Source: Pachyseris speciosa (lineage: Eukaryota > Cnidaria > Anthozoa > Scleractinia > Pachyseridae). From it: DNA of 64,000 bases. Under the pieces are notes generated by a model that had not been told where the DNA came from, searched no databases, and saw only the letters and a program-made list of their open reading frames with translations. Positions 63,118 through 64,000 of the stretch are shown here, in pieces. The stretch is taken from assembly GCA_016490735.1 (NCBI GenBank), contig JAEMWC010000347.1, positions 404,501-468,500 on the forward strand, in the 5' to 3' direction. The position numbers and the translations under genes were made by a program. The stretch's first letter is position 1. Every line of letters begins with the position of its first letter.

Positions 63118-64000
63118 ATGAACTCTTTCTCTGCCGACATTTTTTACATCTTTTTTGCAATTTCCAAGGGGTGGGAGGTCAAGTCGATCTCCTTATTCCA
63201 AATAAGGGGTTACCACGGAGATGTTGCTGATCCACAACACCGAAGGCTCTATCTTTCTTGTCATGCTCATCATGCTAGTTGTCATTTATCTGTAAATATA
63301 TCTGTATCACTGCAGTTACAATTTGTTACCATTTGATTTATAAGTATGTTTTTTGAGCCATTTTCCATCTAAAAAAAACCCTGCCTGGCATCATAAAGCT
63401 GGGTTGATGGGTAGAGGTAATCCTTTGAAAGAATACAGAGGTGAGAAGAAATTTCACACGAAGTGGGTCGCCAAAAGTATTCGAGTGAGCCGTGGTGATT
63501 CACAGAGTGAAGTTGTGTCTTTAGCTGTTTTCTGAGTGCATTCCAGGACATGGCATGGCCATTTTGGTGAGTTTTGACTTGTAAATAATGCAATCGGTGC
63601 ACTATTTTGCCAGCAGGACTGGATGGTTCAACAATTATAAAAAATATGTGAAATGGAAATTGGCACACTTCCATGCTGCTGTGAGGCAAGAATATCCTAG
63701 AATTCCTTTGGGTCACAAACATGAAAATTACAGACAGTGAGAGCAACTGAAATCAAACAGCGTTATCAGGGTCAGGCTAAAACGAGTGAGTGGGTAAATG
63801 TGGAACAGATTGCAAGAGGTGGAGCCAAAGTTTGCTGCCAATGTAAACTTTTCGCTTTAAGAGGAATTTTTGACTTAAAGACTTCAAGACAAAGTTGCGT
63901 GAATTTTTGTGTTGTCAAGTTTTTGGTTTTGCAACAGAATAAAGAGTCATATTAAATGGAAATTGGGAGTTTTGGTGAGTTTCCAGGGTGATAAAGTCTA
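63118..64000. other. Window end, no gene seen
   Basis: Open frames up to 125 codons exist on both strands but show no recognised domain. Confidence 0.35.

Overview
This window looks like nuclear DNA of a cnidarian, most likely an anthozoan and probably a stony coral. The reasons are AT-rich sequence, short exons with GT-AG introns, no bacterial operons, and a dense crowd of transposon remnants. These are Ty3/Gypsy, DIRS-like, two or more non-LTR lineages, Penelope-like, hAT-like, TTAA-flanked DNA elements, tRNA-derived SINEs and many MITE-like inverted repeats. The species assignment is inference; no mitochondrial, rRNA or single-species marker is present.

Two conserved host genes can be rebuilt exon by exon. 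On the + strand, positions 7394-22572 hold eight exons of a ZFAND1 orthologue (AN1 zinc-finger protein). The first AN1 finger is split, and its 5' exon lies upstream of 7394, probably outside the window. On the - strand, 59333 down to 40688 holds fourteen exons of a NEK11-type protein kinase, running from the beta-3 strand through the kinase core to the acidic C-terminal tail. The glycine-loop exon is upstream and was not found. Splice phases agree at every junction in both genes, apart from two tentative points in the NEK11 tail: a 13-nt exon and a weak donor.

Region by region: 1-2888 is a decayed Gypsy element on the - strand with a candidate 308-bp LTR. 3613-4199 is a MITE. 4241-6545 is a decayed tyrosine-recombinase retroelement. 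7394-22572 is ZFAND1, whose introns hold a 4.8-kb TTAA-flanked element with 1.9-kb inverted arms, several smaller MITEs, a LINE nested inside a DNA element, and an 83-bp-arm hairpin built from the end of a small reading frame. 22641-28061 holds - strand exon-like segments of unidentified genes, one with a clear signal peptide. 30403-32147 is a hAT-like element. 34005-37020 holds two LINE pieces. 37541-38464 is a nested MITE. 40688-59333 is NEK11, whose introns hold a palindromic tRNA-SINE cluster, several MITEs, a SINE and a decayed Gypsy fragment interrupted by a TTAA element. 59334-64000 holds a Penelope-like remnant and a 720-bp MITE.

The two host genes point towards each other and have no obvious functional link. 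ZFAND1 acts in stress-granule and proteasome biology, NEK11 in the DNA-damage checkpoint. Most of the rest is mobile DNA. The features most worth following up are the large inverted TTAA element with coding modules in both arms, the miRNA-like inverted duplication at 18245-18421, the tRNA-SINE palindrome, and the unidentified - strand exon that ends 68 bp beyond the ZFAND1 stop codon.
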